From positions 1 through 64,000 of the forward strand of contig JBCBYO010000002.1 of the NCBI GenBank assembly GCA_039815825.1: DNA of 64,000 nucleotides. The letters are read 5' to 3'. The notes under the pieces are model-generated. The model was not told the DNA's origin and ran no database searches. It saw only the letters and a program-made list of their open reading frames with translations. The stretch's first letter is position 1; every line of letters starts with the position of its first letter. The position numbers were made by a program, and so were the translations under genes. Positions 8,795 through 16,102 of the stretch are shown piece after piece. The DNA comes from JBCBDX01 sp039815825 (lineage in GTDB: Bacteria; Pseudomonadota; Alphaproteobacteria; Rhizobiales; Rhizobiaceae).

Positions 8795-10375
8795 ATGACG
8801 ACCACGCTGATCAAACACCCGCATATGGAGGCTGACAACGCATCTGCGCAGACAGATGCGGCTCATGATGCGCGTGTTGATATGGCGACAAGCGGGTGCC
8901 ACGCAGGTGCAGAACAAATGGCTGCTGCCGCCAAAGCGGCGGGCAATGCCGAGCTGATGGAAGGGTTTGAACGCGACTATCCCAAAGGCCCGCATGAGCA
9001 ACCGCAATCCATGTGCCCTGCCTTCGGATCGCTGCGCGTGGGCTTGCGTATGCGGCGAATGGCAACAATCCTGTCTGGGTCCGCTTGTTGCGTTTACGGC
9101 CTGACTTTCACATCGCATTTCTACGGCGCGCGCCGATCTGTTGGTTATGTCCCCTTTGACTCTGAAAGCCTGGTCACCGGCAAGCTTTACGAAGACATTC
9201 GCGATGCTGTCCAAGAAACCGCCGATCCAGAAAACTATGACGCGATCATCGTCACCAATCTGTGCGTGCCGACCGCATCGGGCATTCCGCTGCAAATGCT
9301 ACCAAAAGAGATCAATGGCGTACGTATCGTCGGCATTGATGTGCCCGGTTTTGGGGTGCCAACACATGCAGAAGCCAAAGACGTTCTATCGGCAGCCATG
9401 CTTCGTTACGCGCGTGATGAAATTGCCGCTGGCCCGGTACCTATGCCACGTGCAGGGGTGGACGACCGCCCGACCATAACCTTGCTCGGCGAAATGTTCC
9501 CGGCCGATCCCATGATGATCGCCGCCATGATCGAGCCGATGGGCTTGGGCGTTGGGCCTACCGTTCCCGTCCGAGAATGGCGTGAACTATATGCAGCATT
9601 GGACTGCGCGACAGTCGCGGCGATGCACCCATTTTATACAGCTTCACTGCGTGAGTTTACTGCAGCCGGACGCAGCCATGTTCCTTCAGCACCCGTCGGC
9701 GTGGAAGGCACCCAAGACTGGCTCGCAGCAATCGCCAAGGCGTGCAATATTTCAAGTGCCAAGGCCGATGCAGCGCGCAACGCCATGCTTGGCGCGACAC
9801 GCGGCGCCCTTGCCGGTGCGCCGATCAAAGGTCGGATCACCCTGTCAGGCTATGAAGGATCTGAGCTGTTGGTCGCGCGACTCTTGGTGGAAGCAGGCGC
9901 GGACCTTAAATATGTCGGCACCGCCTGCCCCAAAACGCCGCAAACACAAGCTGACGCCGAATGGCTGGCGGCAAAAGGCGTCCAGCTGCAGTTCCGAGCG
10001 TCGCTGGAACAAGACATCGCAGCATTCGAGGAATTCAAACCCGATTTGGCAATTGGCACAACGCCCGTTGTCCAACACGCCAAGGAAGCGGCAACACCGG
10101 CCCTGTACTTCACAAACCTCATCTCCGCGCGCCCACTGATGGGTCCTGCCGGTGCCGGCTCCATCGCGCAGGTTGTCAACGCTGCTATCGGCAACAAAGA
10201 GCGCTTTGATCGTATGGACGCCTTTTTTGCAGGTGTTGGCAAAGGCGATACGGCAGGTGTTTGGGAAGACGTCCCGCAAGACCGCTCAGCGTTCCGTAAA
10301 AAATATGCAGCACGTATCGCCGCGCAAGCCAAGAAGAACAACGCCGTTGATGCCGGCGAGGCGGTGGGCACATGA
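8795..10375 (+). CDS. bchY: Chlorophyllide reductase subunit BchY
   Basis: BchY is one of the two NifD/NifK-like subunits of chlorophyllide a oxidoreductase. The 526-residue protein has the characteristic SGSACCVYGLTFTSHFYGAR stretch near residue 95 and an MCPAFG cysteine motif before it; these cysteines help hold the catalytic iron-sulphur cluster. The first 60 or so residues are poorly conserved. It overlaps bchZ by 4 bases (ATGA). The function is certain from sequence and from the X-Y-Z gene order. Confidence 0.97.
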   Translation: MTTTLIKHPHMEADNASAQTDAAHDARVDMATSGCHAGAEQMAAAAKAAGNAELMEGFERDYPKGPHEQPQSMCPAFGSLRVGLRMRRMATILSGSACCVYGLTFTSHFYGARRSVGYVPFDSESLVTGKLYEDIRDAVQETADPENYDAIIVTNLCVPTASGIPLQMLPKEINGVRIVGIDVPGFGVPTHAEAKDVLSAAMLRYARDEIAAGPVPMPRAGVDDRPTITLLGEMFPADPMMIAAMIEPMGLGVGPTVPVREWRELYAALDCATVAAMHPFYTASLREFTAAGRSHVPSAPVGVEGTQDWLAAIAKACNISSAKADAARNAMLGATRGALAGAPIKGRITLSGYEGSELLVARLLVEAGADLKYVGTACPKTPQTQADAEWLAAKGVQLQFRASLEQDIAAFEEFKPDLAIGTTPVVQHAKEAATPALYFTNLISARPLMGPAGAGSIAQVVNAAIGNKERFDRMDAFFAGVGKGDTAGVWEDVPQDRSAFRKKYAARIAAQAKKNNAVDAGEAVGT

Positions 10376-11832
10376 CGCTGATTATCGATCATGATCGCGC
10401 CGGTGGCTACTGGGGCTCAGTCTATACCTTCACCGCGATCAAGGGTTTGCAGGTGATCGTTGACGGCCCGGTGGGTTGTGAAAATCTGCCGGTAACTTCT
10501 GTGTTGCACTACACAGACGCCCTGCCCCCACACGAACTACCTATTGTCGTAACGGGACTTTCCGAGGAAGAGCTCGGCAAGACCGGCACCGAACAGGCGA
10601 TGAAAAATGCCCGGGCTGCGCTTGATCCAGATTTGCCCGCCGTTGTGGTGACAGGATCTATTGCCGAGATGATCGGCGGTGGCGTCACGCCAGAAGGCAC
10701 AAACATACAACGTTTCTTGCCACGCACCATCGACGAAGATCAGTGGCAGTCCGCCGATCGCGCATTGAAATGGCTCTGGACCGAATACGGCCCCAAGAAA
10801 GGCAAGGTTCGGCCGCCTAAGCCCGTGCCGGAAGGCGGTAAGCCAAAGGTCAATATCATTGGTGCACAATATGGCACCTTTAACCTGCCGTCGGACTTGG
10901 CTGAGATACGCCGCCTGATCGAAGGCATTGGTGCGGAAGTCAACATGACATTCCCGCTTGGTTCTCATCTGGCAGATGTTCAGAAGCTGGCGGACGCACA
11001 TGTCAATGTCTGCCTCTACAGAGAGTTCGGCCGTCTTTTGTGCGAAGCGCTGGATCGACCCTATTTGCAGGCACCGGTCGGCATTCATTCAACCACAGCT
11101 TTCTTGCGAAAATTGGGCGAGTTGCTCGACCTCGATCCCGAACCGTTCATCGAACGCGAGAAACACACGACCCTTAAACCCATGTGGGATTTGTGGCGCT
11201 CGGTGACCCAGGATTTCTTTGCAACTGCGTCATTTGCAATCGTTGCTACAGAAACCTACGAGCGCGGCATACGCAATTTCCTGGAAGACGAAATGGGCCT
11301 CCCCTGTGCCTTTTCCTTCCAACGAAACGCCGGCAAGAAACCTGACAATCAAGCAATCCGTGCAGCGATCAAAGAGACGCCGCCGCTCATCATGTTTGGC
11401 TCTTACAATGAACGCATGTATTTGGCCGAGACTGGATCGCGGGCAATGTACATTCCGGTTTCCTTCCCCGGCGCCATTATCAGGCGCCATACCGGCACGC
11501 CGATCATGGGCTATTCGGGCGCAACCTGGATGATCCAAGAAGTGTGCAACGGGATGTTTGATGCGTTGTTCAATATCATTCCGCTGTCCACCGATCTTGA
11601 CCATGTCGATGCGACCCCTGCCCGGCTGAAACGCGATCTCGCCTGGGCTGCTGCCGCACAGGCAGAGCTCGATGACCTCGTGTCACGCGAACCGGTGCTC
11701 GTACGCATTTCAACCGCCAAGCGGCTCCGCGATGCGGCAGAAACCATCGCACATGCCGAGAACAGCAGCACAGTTGAGCCCGAGCAGGTCAGGCTCGCGC
11801 ACCAGAAATTATCATCAGCGAGGGCTGCATGA
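10372..11832 (+). CDS. bchZ: Chlorophyllide reductase subunit BchZ
   Basis: BchZ is the second nitrogenase-like subunit of chlorophyllide a oxidoreductase; with BchY it binds the substrate and the iron-sulphur cluster. The 486-residue protein starts with DHDRAGGYWGSVYTFTAIKG and has the VDGPVGCENLPV cysteine region near residue 35. The last part (residues about 430-486) is charged and resembles the protochlorophyllide-reductase C-terminal helix region. Its end lies 30 bases before pufQ, so transcripts from bchC probably read into puf, the classical superoperon. Confidence 0.97.
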   Translation: MTLIIDHDRAGGYWGSVYTFTAIKGLQVIVDGPVGCENLPVTSVLHYTDALPPHELPIVVTGLSEEELGKTGTEQAMKNARAALDPDLPAVVVTGSIAEMIGGGVTPEGTNIQRFLPRTIDEDQWQSADRALKWLWTEYGPKKGKVRPPKPVPEGGKPKVNIIGAQYGTFNLPSDLAEIRRLIEGIGAEVNMTFPLGSHLADVQKLADAHVNVCLYREFGRLLCEALDRPYLQAPVGIHSTTAFLRKLGELLDLDPEPFIEREKHTTLKPMWDLWRSVTQDFFATASFAIVATETYERGIRNFLEDEMGLPCAFSFQRNAGKKPDNQAIRAAIKETPPLIMFGSYNERMYLAETGSRAMYIPVSFPGAIIRRHTGTPIMGYSGATWMIQEVCNGMFDALFNIIPLSTDLDHVDATPARLKRDLAWAAAAQAELDDLVSREPVLVRISTAKRLRDAAETIAHAENSSTVEPEQVRLAHQKLSSARAA

Positions 11833-11862
11833 TGAGAAACTTTTCAAATTGGGAGAAACACA

Positions 11863-12075
11863 ATGGCTTATGTTGAGCAAACGCCAGGCCGTGCACGGCG
11901 CACCCGCGCGCGTGACCGCTTTGAGTACCGCGCACTCGTTGCCTTGTGTTTTATGCCCTGCCTGCTTGTCGCGACCGCAAAACGTATCGGCGGCACAAGC
12001 ACACACACTGATTCCATCTTCACCGAGGCGCTTTCGTCGGCACGTGCCGCCGTTGGTTACGCCTATTTGGCGTGA
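11863..12075 (+). CDS. pufQ: PufQ, bacteriochlorophyll supply/assembly protein
   Basis: This 70-residue protein has a basic N-terminus (PGRARRTRARDRFEYRALV) and one hydrophobic segment (ALCFMPCLLVATAKRI), the layout of PufQ, which is required for normal bacteriochlorophyll formation in Rhodobacter. It lies in the expected place between bchZ and pufB, with TTGGGAGAAA as ribosome site. PufQ diverges fast in sequence, so the call rests on size, membrane layout and position. Confidence 0.88.
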   Translation: MAYVEQTPGRARRTRARDRFEYRALVALCFMPCLLVATAKRIGGTSTHTDSIFTEALSSARAAVGYAYLA

Positions 12076-12099
12076 AGCATGGTTCACCTTTGGCGGCCG

Positions 12100-12121
12100 T
12101 TCGCGACCGTCAAAACGCGAA
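12100..12121 (+). other. Small hairpin in the pufQ-pufB gap
   Basis: TTCGCG (12100-12105) can pair with CGCGAA (12116-12121) over a 10-base loop. It sits between pufQ and the stronger GC-rich palindrome before pufB and may be part of the processing or stabilising structure at the 5' end of the pufBA message. Weak by itself. Confidence 0.4.
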
Positions 12122-12154
12122 GGGACTTGGGTCACCACGTTCCAGAGCAACCCG

Positions 12155-12172
12155 GCCGCGGGGCCCCGCGGC
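12155..12172 (+). other. GC-rich perfect palindrome before pufB (mRNA hairpin)
   Basis: GCCGCGGGGCCCCGCGGC is a perfect 18-base palindrome that would fold into a 7-bp all-GC stem with a GGCC loop. It lies 23 bases before the pufB ATG. In Rhodobacter, stable 5' hairpins protect the short pufBA transcript; this one could mark a processed 5' end. There is no T-run after it, so it is not an obvious terminator. Confidence 0.7.
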
Positions 12173-12194
12173 GACGTGACTAGGAGGTATAATT

Positions 12195-12416
12195 ATGTCC
12201 AGTCCAAATAGCGTTTCACTCTCCGGCATGTCCGAAGGTGAAGCCCAGGAGTTCCACAAGTTCTACCTGCAAGGGATGACGCTCTTCGTGATTATCGCGG
12301 TGGTCGCTCACTTCCTCGTATGGCTCTGGCGTCCGTGGATCCCCGGCCCGAATGGTTACGCTGCTCTTGAGAACGTAAACCAGACGGTATCGGCACTCCT
12401 GCCAATGCTTTCGTAA
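12195..12416 (+). CDS. pufB: Light-harvesting 1 beta subunit PufB, with long C-terminal tail
   Basis: PufB is the beta polypeptide of the LH1 antenna ring. The core EFHKFYLQGMTLFVIIAVVA then HFLVWLWRPWIP is canonical, with His39 as the axial ligand of bacteriochlorophyll and His21 in the N-terminal part. AGGAGGT lies 6 bases before the ATG. The protein is 73 residues, while typical LH1 beta chains are near 50 and end shortly after RPWIP. The extra residues 51-73 end in VNQTVSALLPMLS, which resembles the end of PufA in this same operon. The tail would face the periplasm. Confidence 0.96.
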   Translation: MSSPNSVSLSGMSEGEAQEFHKFYLQGMTLFVIIAVVAHFLVWLWRPWIPGPNGYAALENVNQTVSALLPMLS

Positions 12417-12428
12417 AGGAGAAGCGAC

Positions 12429-12623
12429 ATGTGGAGAATCTGGATGGTTTTCGACCCGCGCAAAACGCTGGTCGTCCAAGGCGTATTCCTGTTCTCGCTG
12501 GCTGCGATGATTCACTTCGTCCTGCTGTCGACAGAACGCTTCAACTGGTTCGAAGGCGCACCGGTAACAACCGGCTCGCTCGACGTGAACACGGCAGTGC
12601 AAGCACTGTCCATGCTCACTTAG
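12429..12623 (+). CDS. pufA: Light-harvesting 1 alpha subunit PufA
   Basis: PufA is the alpha polypeptide of the LH1 ring. The 64-residue protein begins MWRIWMVFDPRKTLVVQGVF and has the ligand His29 in the membrane helix (AAMIHFVLLST), then the NWFE motif. The ribosome site AAGGAG precedes the ATG. The C-terminus after NWFE is about 20 residues and ends in VNTAVQALSMLT, unlike the well-known Rhodobacter alpha tail but similar to the PufB tail here. It lies 12 bases after pufB. Confidence 0.96.
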   Translation: MWRIWMVFDPRKTLVVQGVFLFSLAAMIHFVLLSTERFNWFEGAPVTTGSLDVNTAVQALSMLT

Positions 12624-12643
12624 GTTCCAGCGAAACTAAAAAT

Positions 12644-12681
12644 GGTGGTGGGCATCACTCCTCTCGATCTTGCCCGCCACC
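12644..12681 (+). other. pufA-pufL intercistronic stem-loop
   Basis: GGTGGTGGGCA (12644-12654) pairs with TGCCCGCCACC (12671-12681): an 11-bp stem with one G-U pair and a 16-base loop. Hairpins at this place in purple bacteria block 3' decay, so pufBA mRNA outlives pufLM mRNA and LH1 exceeds reaction centres. No T-run follows, which fits an RNA-decay barrier rather than a full terminator. Confidence 0.88.
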
Positions 12682-12750
12682 AAACTAATCTCGTCCAAAC
12701 ACGCCAACCGGAACGCCCCAAAACGCACCGACTTGGCATCGGAGGTAACT

Positions 12751-13605
12751 ATGGCAATGCTTAGCTTTGAGCGGAAATATCGCGTTCGCGGCGGCACGCT
12801 TGTTGGCGGCGACCTTTTTGATTTCTGGGTCGGCCCCTTCTATGTGGGCTTCTTCGGCGTGACCACGGCATTTTTTGCCGCGCTCGGTACCGTTCTTATC
12901 GTCTATGGTGCGTCGCTCGGACCCACCTGGAATATTTGGCTGATTTCAATCAATCCGCCACCCATCGAATATGGCCTCGGCCTTGCTCCCTTGGCGGAGG
13001 GAGGACTTTGGCAAATCATCACCATTTGCGCGATCGGCGCGTTCGTTTCCTGGATTTTGCGGGAAGTCGAAATTTGCCGTAAACTCGGCATTGGGTACCA
13101 CATCCCCTTTGCTTTCTCGGTCGCTGTTTTCGCTTATGTCACGCTCGTTGTCTTCCGCCCCCTACTACTGGGCGCATGGGGCCACGGCTTCCCATACGGG
13201 ATCATGAGTCACCTGCAATGGGTCTGGAATACCGGATACCAATACGGCAATTTCCACTACAACCCGGCGCATATGATCGCGATCACGTTCTTCTTTACGA
13301 CAACGCTAGCGCTGGCGCTGCATGGCGGCATGGTTCTTTCCGCGGTTAATCCGCGCACCCACAAGTCCAAAAACGCAGAACGCAACGAAGTCAAAACACC
13401 GGAATATGAAGATACCTATTTCCGTGACACCATCGGCTATTCCATCGGTACGCTTGGCATTCACCGCCTCGGCCTGCTCTTGGCACTCAACGCCGGTTTC
13501 TGGTCAGCGGTTTGTATCTTCATCTCAGCCGGCCCGATCTATGGCGGTTCATGGATCGACTGGTGGGAGCCGCTTCGCGAGTTCTCACTGATGTGGGCAC
13601 GCTAG
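12751..13605 (+). CDS. pufL: Photosynthetic reaction centre L subunit PufL
   Basis: PufL is the five-helix L chain of the type-2 reaction centre. The start at 12751 is chosen for GGAGG at 12741-12745 and the family N-terminus AMLSFERKYRVRGGTLVGGD; the frame is open upstream but through the hairpin region. Ligand histidines are seen in SHLQWVWNTGY, NFHYNPAHM, ALHGGMVLS and GTLGIHRLGL, corresponding to the special-pair, accessory-pigment and iron ligands. 284 residues, normal. A short charged stretch (HKSKNAERNE) between helices D and E is slightly longer than in Rhodobacter. Confidence 0.98.
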   Translation: MAMLSFERKYRVRGGTLVGGDLFDFWVGPFYVGFFGVTTAFFAALGTVLIVYGASLGPTWNIWLISINPPPIEYGLGLAPLAEGGLWQIITICAIGAFVSWILREVEICRKLGIGYHIPFAFSVAVFAYVTLVVFRPLLLGAWGHGFPYGIMSHLQWVWNTGYQYGNFHYNPAHMIAITFFFTTTLALALHGGMVLSAVNPRTHKSKNAERNEVKTPEYEDTYFRDTIGYSIGTLGIHRLGLLLALNAGFWSAVCIFISAGPIYGGSWIDWWEPLREFSLMWAR

Positions 13606-13617
13606 GAGGATTGCATC

Positions 13618-14592
13618 ATGGCTGAATATCAAAATCTTATCACCATGGTTCAGGTGCGTGGTCACCTCGAAGCTGGCGTCCCGATCGAAAGCGAAGTCGA
13701 CCGAGGAAAAGGCTCGTTCTTTTCCTGGTTGGCAGGTGTCTTCGGCAACGCCCAAATCGGCCCGATCTATCTCGGGTTCCTCGGCACCGCTTCGGCGATC
13801 TGCTTCACGATTGGCTTTGTGATCATCGGTTTGAACTACTGGGCATCGGTTGACTTCAATCCGGTTCGCTTTGTGCTGGAGATGCCGTTCCACACGTTTG
13901 ATCCGCCGTTTGAAGAATATGGTTTGTCTATCCCACCGCTCGATGAAGGCGGCTGGTACCTGATCTCATCATTCTTCATTCTGGCATCGGTTATTCTGTG
14001 GTGGGGCCGTATGTACCAGCGCGCAGTGCAGCTTGGCCTTGGCCTGCATGTATGTGCTGCGTTCGCCGCTGCCATCTGGCTGTTCCTGGTGCTTGGCCTG
14101 ATCCGTCCAATCGCCATGGGTTCATGGTCTGAGGCAGTCCCATACGGCCTCCTGTCGCACCTGGAGTGGACATCGAACTTCTCGCTGATCTGGGGTGGCA
14201 GCCTGTTCTGGAACCCGTTCCACATGCTGTCGATCGTATTCCTTTATGGATCAGCTCTGCTGTTTGCGATGCATGGCGCAACCATTCTGGCAGTCAGCCG
14301 TTATGGCGGGGAGCGTGAGATTGAGCAGATCACGGACCGCGGCACCGCATCCGAGCGTGCAGCGTTGTTCTGGCGCTGGACCATGGGCTTTAACGCTACC
14401 ATGGAAAGCGTACACCGCTGGGCTTGGTGGTTCGCTATGCTCACCTGTATTACGGGCGGCATCGGCATCCTGCTGACAGGTACAGTGGTCGACGACTGGA
14501 CAACTTGGGGTATCAAGCACGGTATCGTGCCCGAAGACCCAACTTGGTGGCCTGACACACCAGACTCCACCGTCTCCGAGTGGGGCAAGTAA
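13618..14592 (+). CDS. pufM: Photosynthetic reaction centre M subunit PufM
   Basis: PufM is the M chain of the reaction centre. Conserved blocks include MGSWSEAVPYGLLSHLEW, NPFHMLSIVFLYGSALLFAM and GERE (a glutamate that helps hold the non-haem iron), and FWRWTMGFNATMESVHRWAW. GGAGGATT precedes the ATG. At 324 residues it is longer than the roughly 307 of Rhodobacter because of an acidic, tryptophan-rich C-terminal extension (PEDPTWWPDTPDSTVSEWGK). pufC, pufX or any further puf gene does not follow; a terminator does. Confidence 0.98.
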   Translation: MAEYQNLITMVQVRGHLEAGVPIESEVDRGKGSFFSWLAGVFGNAQIGPIYLGFLGTASAICFTIGFVIIGLNYWASVDFNPVRFVLEMPFHTFDPPFEEYGLSIPPLDEGGWYLISSFFILASVILWWGRMYQRAVQLGLGLHVCAAFAAAIWLFLVLGLIRPIAMGSWSEAVPYGLLSHLEWTSNFSLIWGGSLFWNPFHMLSIVFLYGSALLFAMHGATILAVSRYGGEREIEQITDRGTASERAALFWRWTMGFNATMESVHRWAWWFAMLTCITGGIGILLTGTVVDDWTTWGIKHGIVPEDPTWWPDTPDSTVSEWGK

Positions 14593-14608
14593 GACTGAAA
14601 TAAGCTTT

Positions 14609-14629
14609 CGGGGCATGTAGTGTGCCCCG
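14609..14629 (+). other. Hairpin just after pufM
   Basis: CGGGGCA (14609-14615) pairs with TGCCCCG (14623-14629) around a 7-base loop. It lies 17 bases after the pufM stop and has no following T-run; it may protect the 3' end together with the terminator further on. Confidence 0.55.
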
Positions 14630-14699
14630 CTAGCAACTCGAGTTTGGACATGCATGGTCGGCAGTCCTCTACCCTCAAGCCCAAACTGCCGATAAGCAG

Positions 14700-14735
14700 A
14701 ACCCCGTCGCGCAGCAGCGCCACGGGGTTTTCTTT
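14700..14735 (+). terminator. Rho-independent terminator of the puf operon
   Basis: AACCCCGT (14700-14707) pairs with ACGGGGTT (14722-14729), followed by a T-rich stretch (TTTTCTTT). It ends the crtE-to-pufM superoperon. It also lies just beyond the end of the convergent idi gene. Confidence 0.88.
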
Positions 14736-14753
14736 GTCAACTTGCTGGGAAAA

Positions 14754-15308
14754 TCAGACTTTTAGATCGGGGAACGTCCGCAGGTAAATCTGAAACCAAG
14801 GTGCAAACCGATTTGGATCCGCGGACAATTCTTCCTGCAATTTCGTTGGATGTACCCAACGAACATTTGCAACTTCTTCGGCATTAAACGGGATATCGAG
14901 ATCGGACTTGTTGGCATAGCCGGCATAAAACGTGACCCGTTCATGCTCATGCAAACCGTTTCCACAATCAGCGGAATACTCAAAAACCCGTCGCTCATTG
15001 AGGATGACGGAGATACCAAGTTCCTCACGCAACCGGCGTGATGCGCTGGCCGCGAGCGGTTCACCCCAATTTGGGTGGGTACAGCAGGTATTCGCCCACA
15101 AGCCACCGCAATGATACTTGTCGCTTGCCCTTTGTTGGATCAGCAAATCACCGCTTGTCACATCAAAAACAAAGACCGATACCGCAAGATGCAAGATCGG
15201 CGCGCGGTGGGCCTCCATTTTTTCAATTGGATAGTATGATCCGTCATCGGCGATCCCTGGAATCACGATCGCGTTGGCATATTTGGAATTCATATCGGTA
15301 GAAGCCAT
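14754..15308 (-). CDS. idi: Isopentenyl-diphosphate delta-isomerase Idi (type 1)
   Basis: Idi interconverts isopentenyl and dimethylallyl diphosphate and so feeds the isoprenoid routes of the cluster. The 184-residue Nudix-fold protein has the catalytic cysteine region WANTCCTHPNWGEP (about residue 70) and the REELGI part of the Nudix motif. The start ATG overlaps the crtA stop by 1 base (TAATG). It is the last gene of the long - superoperon and is convergent with pufM. Confidence 0.95.
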   Translation of the reverse strand: MASTDMNSKYANAIVIPGIADDGSYYPIEKMEAHRAPILHLAVSVFVFDVTSGDLLIQQRASDKYHCGGLWANTCCTHPNWGEPLAASASRRLREELGISVILNERRVFEYSADCGNGLHEHERVTFYAGYANKSDLDIPFNAEEVANVRWVHPTKLQEELSADPNRFAPWFQIYLRTFPDLKV

Positions 15309-16102
15309 TAAGCCACTGCTTTCTTCATCTCATCGAGTTGGGTTCGGTTATCGTTCACCAGACCATCCAACAGCGGCTGAACAGGGGCTAGTTCCGCCCA
15401 AGATCCCTCTACCGTAAGAAGGTTGAAGCGAGCGAACAAACTTTCGGCGAACCAATCTTCCCGATAAGCGCGCCGCACGGCTTCTCCATGTGTTGGGCTC
15501 GCTTTTGAGAAACGTACCATGTCTGCCTCATCACTCCAGATCGAAAAAGTAATCTGGTTGCGGTAGGGCACTTCGCCAAGACCAAGCATGAAGTGTTGTC
15601 TCTCTTCATCCTCCACAGCAGAAGAAATCGCGGGAACCAAAGACCAGAAACGGGCGATATGTTGTGCCCTCAGCGTCGCCCGGGTCAGCGCCACAATGGG
15701 CCCTTTTGGCTCAATTTCGGTCCCCACATGGAAAGGCTCAACACCGGACCAAAGGCCACGCGATTGTGTGGGTTGAAGGAAAAGTGTCACTGTCTCACAG
15801 GCACGTTCGGAAAGCCGCTTGATCGCCGTTGAGTTACCGAGCGCCAACTGCGCGCTCTCTTTGTTCGGCCAACCACCAAACAATCCATATCGAGAAAAGT
15901 TGGGCGTTGTAGAAAAACCGGCGCCTGCACCCGTGCCAACCATCTTAATAAATTGTAAGCCCGGCATGGACGAAATAGCCGAACGCGCCAAACCCATTTG
16001 GCCGAACATCCAAAGCTTGGCTGCCAAACTGTCAAAACGCCAAAGCGTCAGTGTCACGATCTGCGCTTTGTGGGTGGTCAATCTCGACCCCTTACGCCAC
16101 AT
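15308..16102 (-). CDS. crtA: Spheroidene monooxygenase CrtA
   Basis: CrtA uses O2 to add the keto group that turns spheroidene into spheroidenone, a photoprotective carotenoid under air. Family features include LTLWRFDSLAAKLWMFGQMG near the N-terminus and MVGTGAGAGFSTTPN. The start ATG at 16102 overlaps hemA by 11 bases; the frame is open further upstream inside hemA, but those residues do not fit the family. 264 residues. In Rhodobacter crtA lies beside bchI; here it sits between hemA and idi. Confidence 0.93.
   Translation of the reverse strand: MWRKGSRLTTHKAQIVTLTLWRFDSLAAKLWMFGQMGLARSAISSMPGLQFIKMVGTGAGAGFSTTPNFSRYGLFGGWPNKESAQLALGNSTAIKRLSERACETVTLFLQPTQSRGLWSGVEPFHVGTEIEPKGPIVALTRATLRAQHIARFWSLVPAISSAVEDEERQHFMLGLGEVPYRNQITFSIWSDEADMVRFSKASPTHGEAVRRAYREDWFAESLFARFNLLTVEGSWAELAPVQPLLDGLVNDNRTQLDEMKKAVA

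Noticed and set aside
14593..14753. Possible pufX or pufC after pufM
   Set aside because: No open frame with suitable length or motif; the region holds a hairpin and a terminator.
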